The notes under the pieces are model-generated. The model worked only from the letters and a program-made list of their open reading frames with translations, ran no database searches and had not been told where the DNA came from. From assembly GCF_006540305.1 (NCBI RefSeq), contig NZ_BJOR01000001.1, forward strand, positions 3,224,001 to 3,288,000: 64,000 nucleotides of DNA. The letters run 5' to 3'. Below are positions 33,285 through 41,392 of the stretch, one piece after another. Within the stretch, counting starts at the first letter, position 1, and each line of letters opens with the position of its first letter. A program made the position numbers and the translations under genes. Origin of the DNA: Streptomyces sp. 6-11-2. Lineage in GTDB: Bacteria; Actinomycetota; Actinomycetes; Streptomycetales; Streptomycetaceae.

Positions 33285-33944
33285 TCAGCGCGCCCGGCGC
33301 AGTCCCAGCGGGTCCGCGATCTCCTCCGCCATGACCTTGCCGGCCTCGAACTCCAGGGTCTCGTCGCCCATGCCCTGGTCGGTGTCCAGGCCGTCCAGCT
33401 CCTCCAGGGGCTGGTTGAGGCGGACGTGGGCGACCAGGGACTGGAGGGCGCGCAGGGTGGCGGAGGCAGTGGAGCCCCAGTTGGAGAAGTAGGAGAACTG
33501 CCACCACCAGAGGGCCTCGGTGGTGCGGCCGGCGCGGTAGTGGACCATGCCGTGCCGCAGGTCGGCCATGACGTCCGCCAGGTCGTCGGAGATACGGGCG
33601 GGCACAGGTGCCCGGCGCGGCTCGTAGGGGTCGAAGACCTCGGAGTAGACGTCGATCGGCTCCAGCAGGCGCGCGAGGTTCTCGCGGAGCTGGTCCACGT
33701 CCTGCTCCGGGCCGGGGTCGGGTTCGTAGCGCTCGTCGGGGACGATGTCCTCGTGCGCGCCCAGCCGGCCGCCGGCCAGCATCAGCTGGGAGACCTCCAG
33801 CAGCAGGAAGGGCACCGCCGAGTCCGGCTCGTCGCCCTTGGCGACCTCGGTGACCGCGACCAGGAAGCTCTCCACCTGGTCGGCGATCTGGACGGCGAAG
33901 TCGTCCGGGTTCTGGCTGGTGGCGTGCAGCGTGGCGTCAGACAT
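33285..33944 (-). CDS. DUF5063 protein
   Basis: 219 aa, soluble and acidic. Conserved landmarks are [40 protein letters not shown] (here [20 protein letters not shown]) and [20 protein letters not shown] followed by [12 protein letters not shown]. Its ATG overlaps the end of recR by 8 bp, so it is made with RecR, and this order is conserved in streptomycetes. Function unknown; a helper role in recombination or replication repair is only a guess from position. Confidence 0.85.
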   Translation of the reverse strand: MSDATLHATSQNPDDFAVQIADQVESFLVAVTEVAKGDEPDSAVPFLLLEVSQLMLAGGRLGAHEDIVPDERYEPDPGPEQDVDQLRENLARLLEPIDVYSEVFDPYEPRRAPVPARISDDLADVMADLRHGMVHYRAGRTTEALWWWQFSYFSNWGSTASATLRALQSLVAHVRLNQPLEELDGLDTDQGMGDETLEFEAGKVMAEEIADPLGLRRAR

Positions 33945-34536
33945 CTAGGAGTCGTCTCCCCTCGAAGGCGCGGCCGAGGGTGACCTCGTCCGCGTATTCC
34001 AGGTCACCGCCCACCGGGAGGCCGCTGGCCAGGCGGGTGACCTTCAGGCCCATGGGCTTGATCATGCGGGCGAGGTACGTCGCCGTCGCCTCGCCTTCGA
34101 GATTCGGGTCCGTGGCCAGGATCAGCTCGGTGACCGTGCCGTCCGCCAGTCGGGCCAGGAGTTCCCGGATGCGCAGGTCGTCCGGGCCGACGCCCTCGAT
34201 GGGGCTGATCGCCCCGCCGAGGACGTGGTAACGGCCGCGGAACTCTCGGGTGCGCTCGATGGCGACGACGTCCTTCGGCTCCTCGACCACACAGATGACC
34301 GAGGGGTCGCGGCGGCTGTCGCGGCAGATCCCGCACAGCTCCTCCTGCGCGACGTTGCCGCAGGTCGCGCAGAAGCGGACCTTCGCCTTCACCTCGAGCA
34401 GGGCCTGGGCGAGCCGCCGTACGTCCGCCGGTTCCGCCTGGAGGATGTGGAAGGCGATCCGCTGCGCGCTCTTGGGACCGACGCCGGGCAGCCGCCCGAG
34501 CTCGTCGATGAGGTCCTGAACCACGCCTTCGTACAA
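33937..34536 (-). CDS. recR: Recombination mediator RecR
   Basis: 199 aa. It has the helix-hairpin-helix [20 protein letters not shown], the Cys4 zinc finger [20 protein letters not shown], and a Toprim domain with [15 protein letters not shown] and [19 protein letters not shown]. It works with RecF/RecO to load RecA at gaps. The start is TTG with AAGGA upstream; no other start gives the conserved [13 protein letters not shown]. It lies just downstream of ybaB, the usual pairing. Confidence 0.96.
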   Translation of the reverse strand: MYEGVVQDLIDELGRLPGVGPKSAQRIAFHILQAEPADVRRLAQALLEVKAKVRFCATCGNVAQEELCGICRDSRRDPSVICVVEEPKDVVAIERTREFRGRYHVLGGAISPIEGVGPDDLRIRELLARLADGTVTELILATDPNLEGEATATYLARMIKPMGLKVTRLASGLPVGGDLEYADEVTLGRAFEGRRLLDV

Positions 34537-34593
34537 CGGACTGCCGTCCTTCCTGGATCGCTTCGGTACGTACGGTAGTTGCCCGCGCCCGCC

Positions 34594-34938
34594 TCAGAAA
34601 GGCAGCCCCGGGATTCCGGTGCCGCCGCCCAGGCCCTGGGCCAGCGGGCCGAGCTTCTGCTGCTGGAGTGCCTGGGCGTTCTCGTTGGCCGCCTGGACGG
34701 CGGCGACGATCAGGTCGGCGAGGGTCTCGGTGTCCTCCGGGTCCACCGCCTTGGGGTCGATCTTCAGCGCGCGCAGCTCGCCGGCGCCGGTGACGGTGGC
34801 CTTCACCAGACCGCCGCCCGCCTGCCCGTCGACCTCGGTCCGCGCCAGCTCCTCCTGGGCCCGCTGAAGGTCCTGCTGCATCTTCTGGGCCTGCTGGAGC
34901 AGTTGCTGCATGTTGGGCTGGCCACCACCGGGAATCAC
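34594..34938 (-). CDS. YbaB/EbfC-family nucleoid-associated protein
   Basis: 114 aa. GTG start after AGGAG. The Gln-rich helix [20 protein letters not shown] is followed by the conserved strand block [39 protein letters not shown] and a C-terminal Gly-rich tail. It forms a dimeric DNA-binding protein; ybaB next to recR is a widely conserved pair. Confidence 0.94.
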   Translation of the reverse strand: MIPGGGQPNMQQLLQQAQKMQQDLQRAQEELARTEVDGQAGGGLVKATVTGAGELRALKIDPKAVDPEDTETLADLIVAAVQAANENAQALQQQKLGPLAQGLGGGTGIPGLPF

Positions 34939-35193
34939 GATCAGCTCCTGCGTTCGTACGGCTTTCCGGGCGGGGACCGATTCGCCGGTTCCCCGCTGGC
35001 ACGAGCCTACGTGGTCCGGGCAGGCAGCGCCCCGCCACTCTTTCGAGTGAGTCTTGGATGAGTTCTATACCTGATCAAGGCCCTCTTACGGGCGGAAAAG
35101 CCGTGCTTCCCGGCGCCTCGCCACCCATTGGGGGGTAGGAAGGGTCCGGCGTGTCAGCCAGCGTCACGGATCGTAATCAGTAGGGAGTGCCGG

Positions 35194-35943
35194 GTGGGTC
35201 AGCCGGAGATGCAGCCCGAGCGTCCGCCGCAGGACGGGCGGGGCGACGGGGCGGCCGGGCTGCGGCCGGGCGATCTGACCGGGCGGCCGTTCCCGCTCGG
35301 CGACTGGGGAGATCCGGCGCAGCGGCTGGACGAGCTGTACCGCTGGGTGGAACGGGGGGCGCTGCAGACCGTGGCCTGGTACCTCGGGGAGCGGGTGTGG
35401 AAGCGGCGCGGGGCGCGTGCGCTGCGGGCCGGGGCCGCGGCGGGGGCGGTGACGGGGGCGGCGCTGCCCCTGCTCGATCTGGCCGGGGCGGCCGACGGCG
35501 TGGCGCCGTGGGGGTATGTGGCGCTGCTGCTGTGCGTGGCGTGTGTCGGGATCGACCGGTACTTCGGGGTGACGGCCGGGTGGATGCGGGACGTGGCGAC
35601 CGCGCAGGCCGTGCAGCGCCGGTTGCAGGTGCTCCAGTTCGACTGGGCGTCCGAGAACGTGCGGGAGGTGCTGGGTCCGGCGGAGGGAACGGCCGGTGAG
35701 GCCGCCGAGCGGTGCCTGGGGGTGCTGCGGCGGTTCTCGGAGGACGTCAACGAGCTGGTGCGCACGGAGACGGCCGACTGGATGGTGGAGTTCCGTATCG
35801 GCTCGGCGCCGATGGGCCTTCGGACGGCGGGGCCGGGAGCCGCCGGGCGGTCCGAGCCGCCCGGCGGGCACGGGCGCCTGCCGCTGCCGCCGGGCGCCGC
35901 ACGGCCGAACATGCCCCGGCAGCGGCCGCCGGAGCCGCGCTGA
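35194..35943 (+). CDS. SLATT-domain two-span membrane protein
   Basis: 249 aa. GTG at 35194 with AGGGAG upstream. The central part starts LDELYRWVERGALQTVAWYL and contains two spans (about residues 90-110 and 113-131, the latter YVALLLCVACVGIDRYFG). A helical segment VQRRLQVLQFDWASENVREV follows, ending in a Pro/Arg-rich tail. This pattern matches SLATT proteins, 2TM effectors linked in other bacteria to nucleotide-signalling conflict systems. Here no CD-NTase or SLOG gene adjoins, and the gene sits between ybaB and a Ser/Thr kinase, so a housekeeping membrane role is equally possible. Confidence 0.7.
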   Translation: MGQPEMQPERPPQDGRGDGAAGLRPGDLTGRPFPLGDWGDPAQRLDELYRWVERGALQTVAWYLGERVWKRRGARALRAGAAAGAVTGAALPLLDLAGAADGVAPWGYVALLLCVACVGIDRYFGVTAGWMRDVATAQAVQRRLQVLQFDWASENVREVLGPAEGTAGEAAERCLGVLRRFSEDVNELVRTETADWMVEFRIGSAPMGLRTAGPGAAGRSEPPGGHGRLPLPPGAARPNMPRQRPPEPR

Positions 35944-35998
35944 CCCCGGTCACCGCCTCGTGGCACCGGTCCGGCAGTGTTCGGTGGCGCCGACGCCG

Positions 35999-38900
35999 TC
36001 ACTGCCTGATGTACGCCAGCTTCTCCCCGCTGCCGGTGTTCACGCGCTGGAGCGTGCCGTCCGGCAGCAGGGTGACCTGCGTGGCCGCGCCCGGGTTGCA
36101 CCCCTCGCTCTGCTGTCCGGTCGTGACGACGGAGGGGCCGATCTCCAGCGGGCCGCCGCCGCTCGGCCGCTGGGCGAGCCGGGCCTCGAACACGCAGTGG
36201 TAGGTGCCGCCGCTGTCGGTGGGCCCGTCGGCGACGAGGGTGAGCACGGTGTCGCCCACGTTTCCCTGGGTGATGGTGAGCCGGCGGCTGTTCGCTCCGT
36301 AGGCGTTGTGGATCGTCGCCGTCCAGCTGCCGAGGTAGCCGGTCGGGACCACGCCGCCGACCGGCGACGGGGACTTCGGCTGCGAGGCCGCCGGTGACGG
36401 GTCGGAGCCGCCGGGGCCCGTGGCGTCGTGCGTGGTGGACACGCCGGCGGTCGGCCTCGGGCCGGACCCGCCGCCTTTGTTGTCGCTGTCGCCGCCGTCG
36501 CGCATCAGGACGTACACGGAACCGCCTGCGCCGAGCGCCACCACCAGTGCCACCGCGACCAGCGCCGCGGTGGAGCGGCCGCTGCGGCGCGGCTCCCGGT
36601 CCGGGAGCGGGCTCGGGCCGTACGGAGGGGTCGAGCTGATGGGAGGCGGGCCGTACGGTGGGGTCTGCCCCAGGCCGCCGTACGGATGGTGTCCGGGTGG
36701 CGCGCCCCAGCCGCCGGGTTGCTGCGGGTAGCCGTAGGCGGCGGGCTGGGGGTGCTGCTGGGGGTAGCCGTACGGGACGGGAGCGGACGCCAGGCCCGGG
36801 GGCGGCGCCTGCCCCGCGATCATGGTGGGCAGGTGATTCACCGGGGTGTGTCCCCCACCGCCGGGCTGTGCGGGCGGCGGTGGCGCGGAGGCGTCGGAGA
36901 CGGGTGCGTGCTCGGGGGAGGCGTACGGCTGCGCCCCGGCGGGACCGGCGGCGCCGGAAGCCGCACCCGGCCCCTGCGAGCCGCCTCCGGCGTCCCCGGA
37001 ACCGGCAACGGACGCCCCGGAGACAGCCCCAGCCCCTCCAGAAACCCCGGCGCCTCCCGGCACCCCGGACACACCGGGCGACACCGAGGCCCCATGAAAA
37101 CCGGGCACACCGGCAGCGGGCGCTCCCGGAACGGCAGCGGGCGTTCCCGGAACGGCACCAGCCCCACCCGAAACACCAACGGCACCCGGCGCACCGGGCG
37201 GCGCCGAGGGTCCAGGAAGGCCGGGCACGCCTGACGCGGGCGACCCCGAAACGGCACCGGCCCCACCCGAACCCCCGGCGGCCCCCGGCACACCAGGCGC
37301 ACCTGGCGCACCGGGCGACACCGAGGCCCCATGCGGGCCGGGCACACCCGAAGCGGCAGCTCCGGGCCCGTCAGCAGGCGCCCCGGAGACCGGCCCAGGC
37401 CCTCCGGGAGCCCCGGCGGCTCCCGGGACGACACCGGGCGTACCGGGCGACGCGGCCGCCTCGTGGGGGCCGGGCACACCGGCAGCAGCCCCGCCGGCAG
37501 GCGCCCCCGACACCGCCCCAGCGCCTCCCGGAGCCCCGGCGGCTCCCGGTACACCGGGCGTACCGGACAACGCCGACGGCCCATAAAAGCCAGGCACACC
37601 CGAAGCCGCCCCCGCGACTGGCGCCCCCGGAACGGCACCAGCCCCTCCAGGAGTCCCGGGGGCTCCCGACGCACCGGGCGCACCGGGCGGTGCCGATGCC
37701 CCGTGAGGATCAGGCACACCGGCAGCAGCCCCGCCGGCAGGCGCCCCCGACACCGCCCCGGCGGCCCCCGGCACACCAGGCGCACTGGGCGACACCGGCG
37801 CCCCGTAAGGGCCAGGCACACCGGCAGCGGGCGGCCCCGGAACGGCCCCGGCCCCACCCGACCCCCCGGCGGCTCCCGGCACTCCCGGCGCACCCGGCGC
37901 ACCCGGCGCACCCGGCGACGCACCGTAAGGGCCAGGTGCGCCCGAAGCGGCGGATGCGAGCCCGGCAGCCGGCGCTCCTGCCACGGCCCCGGGCGTGCCG
38001 GACGGTCCGTAAGGGTTGGACGCGCCCGCCGCCTGCCCCGTGGGGCCCGTCGGGCTCGGGGGTGTCGTCGTCTCCCGCGGTTCCTCCGGGTTCTCCGCGT
38101 CCAGGAGCTGGACCGCGTGGCGTCCGAGCTGGGCGACCAGGGCGCCCGGCAGCCACGGGTCGCGCAGGCGGCCGTCGGCGATCGTGTCCTCGGCGCCGGT
38201 GCGCTGGATGATCCGGTCCACGGTGGGCCGGGCCGCCGGGTCCTTCTTCAGGCAGGCGCGGACGAGGTCGGCGATGCCCTCGGGCAGCGCCTCGAGGTCG
38301 GGTTCCTTCTCGGCGATGCGGTACATCAGCGCGTGCACTCCGCTGTCGGCGCCGCCGAACGGAAGCGCGCCGGTCGCCGCGTACGCGAGGACCGAACCCA
38401 GGCAGAAGACGTCGCACGCGGTCGTGACCCGGTCGCCGCGGACCTGCTCGGGCGCCATGAAACCGGGCGAGCCGACCAGCGCGCCGGTCCGCGTGAGCCC
38501 GCCGTCCGTGACGGTCTCCAGCGCGCGGGCGATGCCGAAGTCGATGACGCGCGGCCCGTCGATCGTCACCAGCACGTTCGAGGGCTTGAGGTCGCGGTGG
38601 ATGAGACCGGCGGCGTGGATGTCCTTCAGCGCGCCCGCCAGCCCGGCCGCGAGGATCCGCACGGACCGCTCGGGCAGCGGGCCGTGGTCGTGCCCGACGA
38701 CCCGTTGCAGGCTCGGCCCGGCGACGTACCCGGTGGCCACCCACGGCACCGCGGCCTCGGTGTCCGCGTCCAGCACGGGCGCGGTCCAGTACCCGCCGAC
38801 CTGCCGCGCGGCCCGCACCTCCTGCCGGAACCGCGCCCGGAACTCCTCCTGCTGCGCCAGCTCCCGCCGCACCAGCTTCACGGCGACGGTCCGCCCCCGG

Positions 38901-39004
38901 TCCGACCGGGCCAGGAACACCTGCCCCATGCCGCCGGCCCCGAGCCGCGCCAACAGCCGGTAGGCACCAATCCTCTGCGGATCGCCAGGCCCCAGCCTCT
39001 CCAT
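35999..39004 (-). CDS. Transmembrane Ser/Thr protein kinase with long collagen-like linker
   Basis: 1001 aa. The N-terminal Hanks-type kinase (about 12-275) has the loop GAGGMGQVF, Lys43 (AVKLV), the catalytic HRDLKPSN (Asp138), D155-FG and APE (184-186), so it should be active. Residues about 320-680 are a collagen-like linker of GAPGxPGxxG repeats. A Gln/Pro/Tyr-rich segment, one membrane span (about 811-832) and an extracellular domain (about 870-1001, beginning GYLGSWTATIHNAYGAN) follow. A kinase of this family usually has a linker of 50-150 residues, so this one is exceptionally long. Convergent with the SLATT gene. Confidence 0.92.
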   Translation of the reverse strand: MERLGPGDPQRIGAYRLLARLGAGGMGQVFLARSDRGRTVAVKLVRRELAQQEEFRARFRQEVRAARQVGGYWTAPVLDADTEAAVPWVATGYVAGPSLQRVVGHDHGPLPERSVRILAAGLAGALKDIHAAGLIHRDLKPSNVLVTIDGPRVIDFGIARALETVTDGGLTRTGALVGSPGFMAPEQVRGDRVTTACDVFCLGSVLAYAATGALPFGGADSGVHALMYRIAEKEPDLEALPEGIADLVRACLKKDPAARPTVDRIIQRTGAEDTIADGRLRDPWLPGALVAQLGRHAVQLLDAENPEEPRETTTPPSPTGPTGQAAGASNPYGPSGTPGAVAGAPAAGLASAASGAPGPYGASPGAPGAPGAPGVPGAAGGSGGAGAVPGPPAAGVPGPYGAPVSPSAPGVPGAAGAVSGAPAGGAAAGVPDPHGASAPPGAPGASGAPGTPGGAGAVPGAPVAGAASGVPGFYGPSALSGTPGVPGAAGAPGGAGAVSGAPAGGAAAGVPGPHEAAASPGTPGVVPGAAGAPGGPGPVSGAPADGPGAAASGVPGPHGASVSPGAPGAPGVPGAAGGSGGAGAVSGSPASGVPGLPGPSAPPGAPGAVGVSGGAGAVPGTPAAVPGAPAAGVPGFHGASVSPGVSGVPGGAGVSGGAGAVSGASVAGSGDAGGGSQGPGAASGAAGPAGAQPYASPEHAPVSDASAPPPPAQPGGGGHTPVNHLPTMIAGQAPPPGLASAPVPYGYPQQHPQPAAYGYPQQPGGWGAPPGHHPYGGLGQTPPYGPPPISSTPPYGPSPLPDREPRRSGRSTAALVAVALVVALGAGGSVYVLMRDGGDSDNKGGGSGPRPTAGVSTTHDATGPGGSDPSPAASQPKSPSPVGGVVPTGYLGSWTATIHNAYGANSRRLTITQGNVGDTVLTLVADGPTDSGGTYHCVFEARLAQRPSGGGPLEIGPSVVTTGQQSEGCNPGAATQVTLLPDGTLQRVNTGSGEKLAYIRQ
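36960..38040. repeat. Degenerate tandem repeats encoding the kinase's collagen-like linker
   Basis: Repeated GGCGCACCGGGCG-like and CCGGGCACACC-like units, with a higher-order unit of roughly 100-200 bp that recurs several times (for example the near-identical stretches around 37466-37515 and 37706-37755). Suggests expansion by unequal crossing-over. Confidence 0.75.
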
Positions 39005-39221
39005 GGCCGAACCGCCTCCCCCCGATATCCCCCGATACGGCCCCTGTGCGTCAGACCGAGAATAGTGCGGCGGCCCGTCCGGCCGGGCGCCCCGGCGTCT
39101 ACGGTTCCGTAACAGGTCCGCCCCGCGCGGGCCGCCCTCCAGACAACCTGTCGCTAAAACCCCGCGTCCACAGACAGGGCGCCGATGTCGCGCTCCCGTC
39201 CACGCCGTTTACCCTCGCCGC

Positions 39222-40577
39222 ATGACCCCTCAGCCGAATCCCGAAGCCGGTGCAGTCGTGAAGGCCGCGGACCGGGCGCACGTGTTCCACTCCTGGTCCG
39301 CCCAGGACCTCATCGACCCGCCGGCCGTGGCAGGTGCCGAAGGTTCGTACTTCTGGGACTACGACGGCAAGCGTTTCCTGGACTTCACCAGCGGGCTCGT
39401 CTTCACCAACATCGGCTATCAGCACCCCAAGGTCGTCGCCGCGATACAGGAGCAGGCCGCCACCCTGACCACGTTCGCACCGGCGTTCGCCGTCGAGGCA
39501 CGGTCCGAGGCGGCACGGCTGATCGCCGAGCGGACGCCGGGCGACCTGGACAAGATCTTCTTCACCAACGGTGGCGCGGACGCCGTCGAGCACGCGGTGC
39601 GCATGGCGCGGCTGCACACCGGGCGGCCCAAGGTGCTCTCGGCGTACCGCTCGTACCACGGCGGCACGCAGCAGGCCATCAACATCACCGGCGACCCGCG
39701 GCGCTGGGCGTCGGACACCGGCTCGGCGGGCGTGGTGCGCTTCTGGGCGCCCTTCCTCTACCGCTCCCGCTTCTACGCCGAGACCGAGGAGCAGGAGTGC
39801 GCGCGGGCCCTCGAGCACCTGGAGGCGACGATCGCCTTCGAGGGTCCCGCGACCATCGCCGCGATCATCCTGGAGACCATCCCCGGCACCGCCGGGATCA
39901 TGGTGCCCCCGCCCGGCTACCTGGCCGGGGTGCGCGAGCTGTGCGACAAGTACGGGATCGTCTTCATCCTGGACGAGGTCATGGCCGGCTTCGGGCGGAC
40001 CGGTGAGTGGTTCGCGGCGGACCTCTTCGATGTCGTGCCGGACCTGATGACCTTCGCCAAGGGCGTGAACTCCGGGTACGTGCCGCTGGGCGGCGTCGCC
40101 ATCTCCGGGAAGATCGCGGAGACCTTCGGCAAGCGGGCCTACCCCGGCGGTCTGACGTACTCCGGGCACCCGCTGGCGTGCGCGGCGGCCGTCGCGACGA
40201 TCAACGTGATGGCCGAGGAGGGCGTCGTCGAGAACGCCAAGCGGCTCGGCGCCGAGGTCGTGGAGCCGGGGCTGCGCGAGCTGGCCGAGCGGCACCCGAG
40301 CGTCGGCGACGTGCGCGGCGTGGGCATGTTCTGGGCCGTGGAGCTGGTGAAGAACCGCGAGACCCGCGAGCCGCTGGTGCCCTACAACGCGGCCGGGGAG
40401 GCGAACGCCCCGATGGCGGCCTTCGGCGCCGCCGCGAAGGCGAACGGTCTGTGGCCCTTCATCAACATGAACCGCACGCACGTCGTCCCGCCGTGCAACG
40501 CGACCGAGGCCGAACTGAAGGAGGGCCTCACGGCGCTGGACGCCGCGCTGTCGGTGGCCGACGAGCACACCGAGTAG
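39222..40577 (+). CDS. Class III (PLP) aminotransferase
   Basis: 451 aa omega-aminotransferase-type enzyme. SYFWDYDGKRFLDFTSGLVF is the family N-terminal motif. FFTNGGADAVEHAVRMAR is the cofactor phosphate region, and FILDEVMAGFGRTGEWFA binds the pyridine ring. The PLP lysine is Lys280 in FAKGVNSGYVPLGG. It resembles taurine/beta-alanine-pyruvate transaminases; the amino donor is not readable. Divergent from the kinase; a FCD-type regulator gene follows on the same strand. Confidence 0.9.
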   Translation: MTPQPNPEAGAVVKAADRAHVFHSWSAQDLIDPPAVAGAEGSYFWDYDGKRFLDFTSGLVFTNIGYQHPKVVAAIQEQAATLTTFAPAFAVEARSEAARLIAERTPGDLDKIFFTNGGADAVEHAVRMARLHTGRPKVLSAYRSYHGGTQQAINITGDPRRWASDTGSAGVVRFWAPFLYRSRFYAETEEQECARALEHLEATIAFEGPATIAAIILETIPGTAGIMVPPPGYLAGVRELCDKYGIVFILDEVMAGFGRTGEWFAADLFDVVPDLMTFAKGVNSGYVPLGGVAISGKIAETFGKRAYPGGLTYSGHPLACAAAVATINVMAEEGVVENAKRLGAEVVEPGLRELAERHPSVGDVRGVGMFWAVELVKNRETREPLVPYNAAGEANAPMAAFGAAAKANGLWPFINMNRTHVVPPCNATEAELKEGLTALDAALSVADEHTE

Positions 40578-40633
40578 CGGCGCGGGCCGCGCGAGCCGGA
40601 ATCGGCGGCACCCCGAACGCGTAAGGTGGCGTG

Positions 40634-40655
40634 CTCGTAGACATGGATGTACGAG
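40634..40655. promoter_or_regulatory. Possible GntR operator upstream of the FCD regulator
   Basis: CTCGTA-N10-TACGAG inverted repeat 36 bp before the GntR start, placed where an autoregulatory operator would be. It is short, so this is tentative. Confidence 0.4.
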
Positions 40656-40690
40656 TACGCCACCCGCACGCGCAAGGAGACGCCCCGACC

Positions 40691-41392
40691 ATGCCCGGCA
40701 TCAGCGGCAACGGCGCCGTGACGCGCAGCACCCTGCGGCAGCAGATCGCGGACGCGCTCCGGGACGAGGTGCTGGCCGGGCGGCTCCAGCCGGGGCAGGA
40801 GTTCACGGTCAAGGAGATCGCCGAGCAGTACGGGGTGTCCGCGACCCCGGTGCGCGAGGCGCTCGTCGACCTGTCCGCCCAGGGCCTGCTGGAGGCCGAC
40901 CAGCACCGCGGCTTCCACGTGCGCGAGTACTCGCTGCACGACCTCCACGACATGATCAAGGCCCGTGCTCTGGTCACCGACGGCATGTTCCAGGCCGCCG
41001 TCTCTGCGCCCGAGGCCTTCCGCCGGCCCGACGACCCGTACGTCAAGGCCACGCTCACCGGGGTGCGCAGGCGCGGCGAGGAGGCGCAGCGCGCGGCCAC
41101 CGCCGGCGACCTGACCGTCCTGATCGGCTACGACCTGCGCTTCTGGCGGGAACTCGGCGCCCTGTTCGGCAATCCCTACCTCTCCGACTTCCTGAACCGG
41201 CTGCGCGTGCAGTTCTGGGTGTGCGCGGTGCAGCACCTGCGCCGCCGCGGCGATCTGCGCGGCCTGCTGTGGTCCGCCCACACCGAACTCGTCGACGCCA
41301 TGGTGAGGGGCGACGCCCCGGCCGCCCGCGCGATCGTCGCCGCGTACAACGCGCACGACCTCGCCCTCGTCGAGCGGCTGGCCACCGCATGA
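40691..41392 (+). CDS. GntR-family (FCD) transcriptional regulator
   Basis: 233 aa. The ATG at 40691 is preceded by AAGGAG. The winged helix-turn-helix contains LRQQIADALRDEVLAGRLQP, VKEIAEQYGVSATPVREALV and GLLEADQHRGFHVRE. It is followed by an all-helical FCD ligand domain (about 75-225, with YDLRFWRELGALFGNPYLSD and the final HDLALVERL). Its stop overlaps the next gene's ATG by 4 bp. It probably controls the coupled glycosyltransferase gene and/or the upstream aminotransferase in response to a small organic acid. Confidence 0.9.
   Translation: MPGISGNGAVTRSTLRQQIADALRDEVLAGRLQPGQEFTVKEIAEQYGVSATPVREALVDLSAQGLLEADQHRGFHVREYSLHDLHDMIKARALVTDGMFQAAVSAPEAFRRPDDPYVKATLTGVRRRGEEAQRAATAGDLTVLIGYDLRFWRELGALFGNPYLSDFLNRLRVQFWVCAVQHLRRRGDLRGLLWSAHTELVDAMVRGDAPAARAIVAAYNAHDLALVERLATA

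Noticed and set aside
36960..38040. CRISPR or minisatellite unrelated to coding
   Set aside because: Repeats maintain the kinase reading frame as collagen-like Gly-Pro units.
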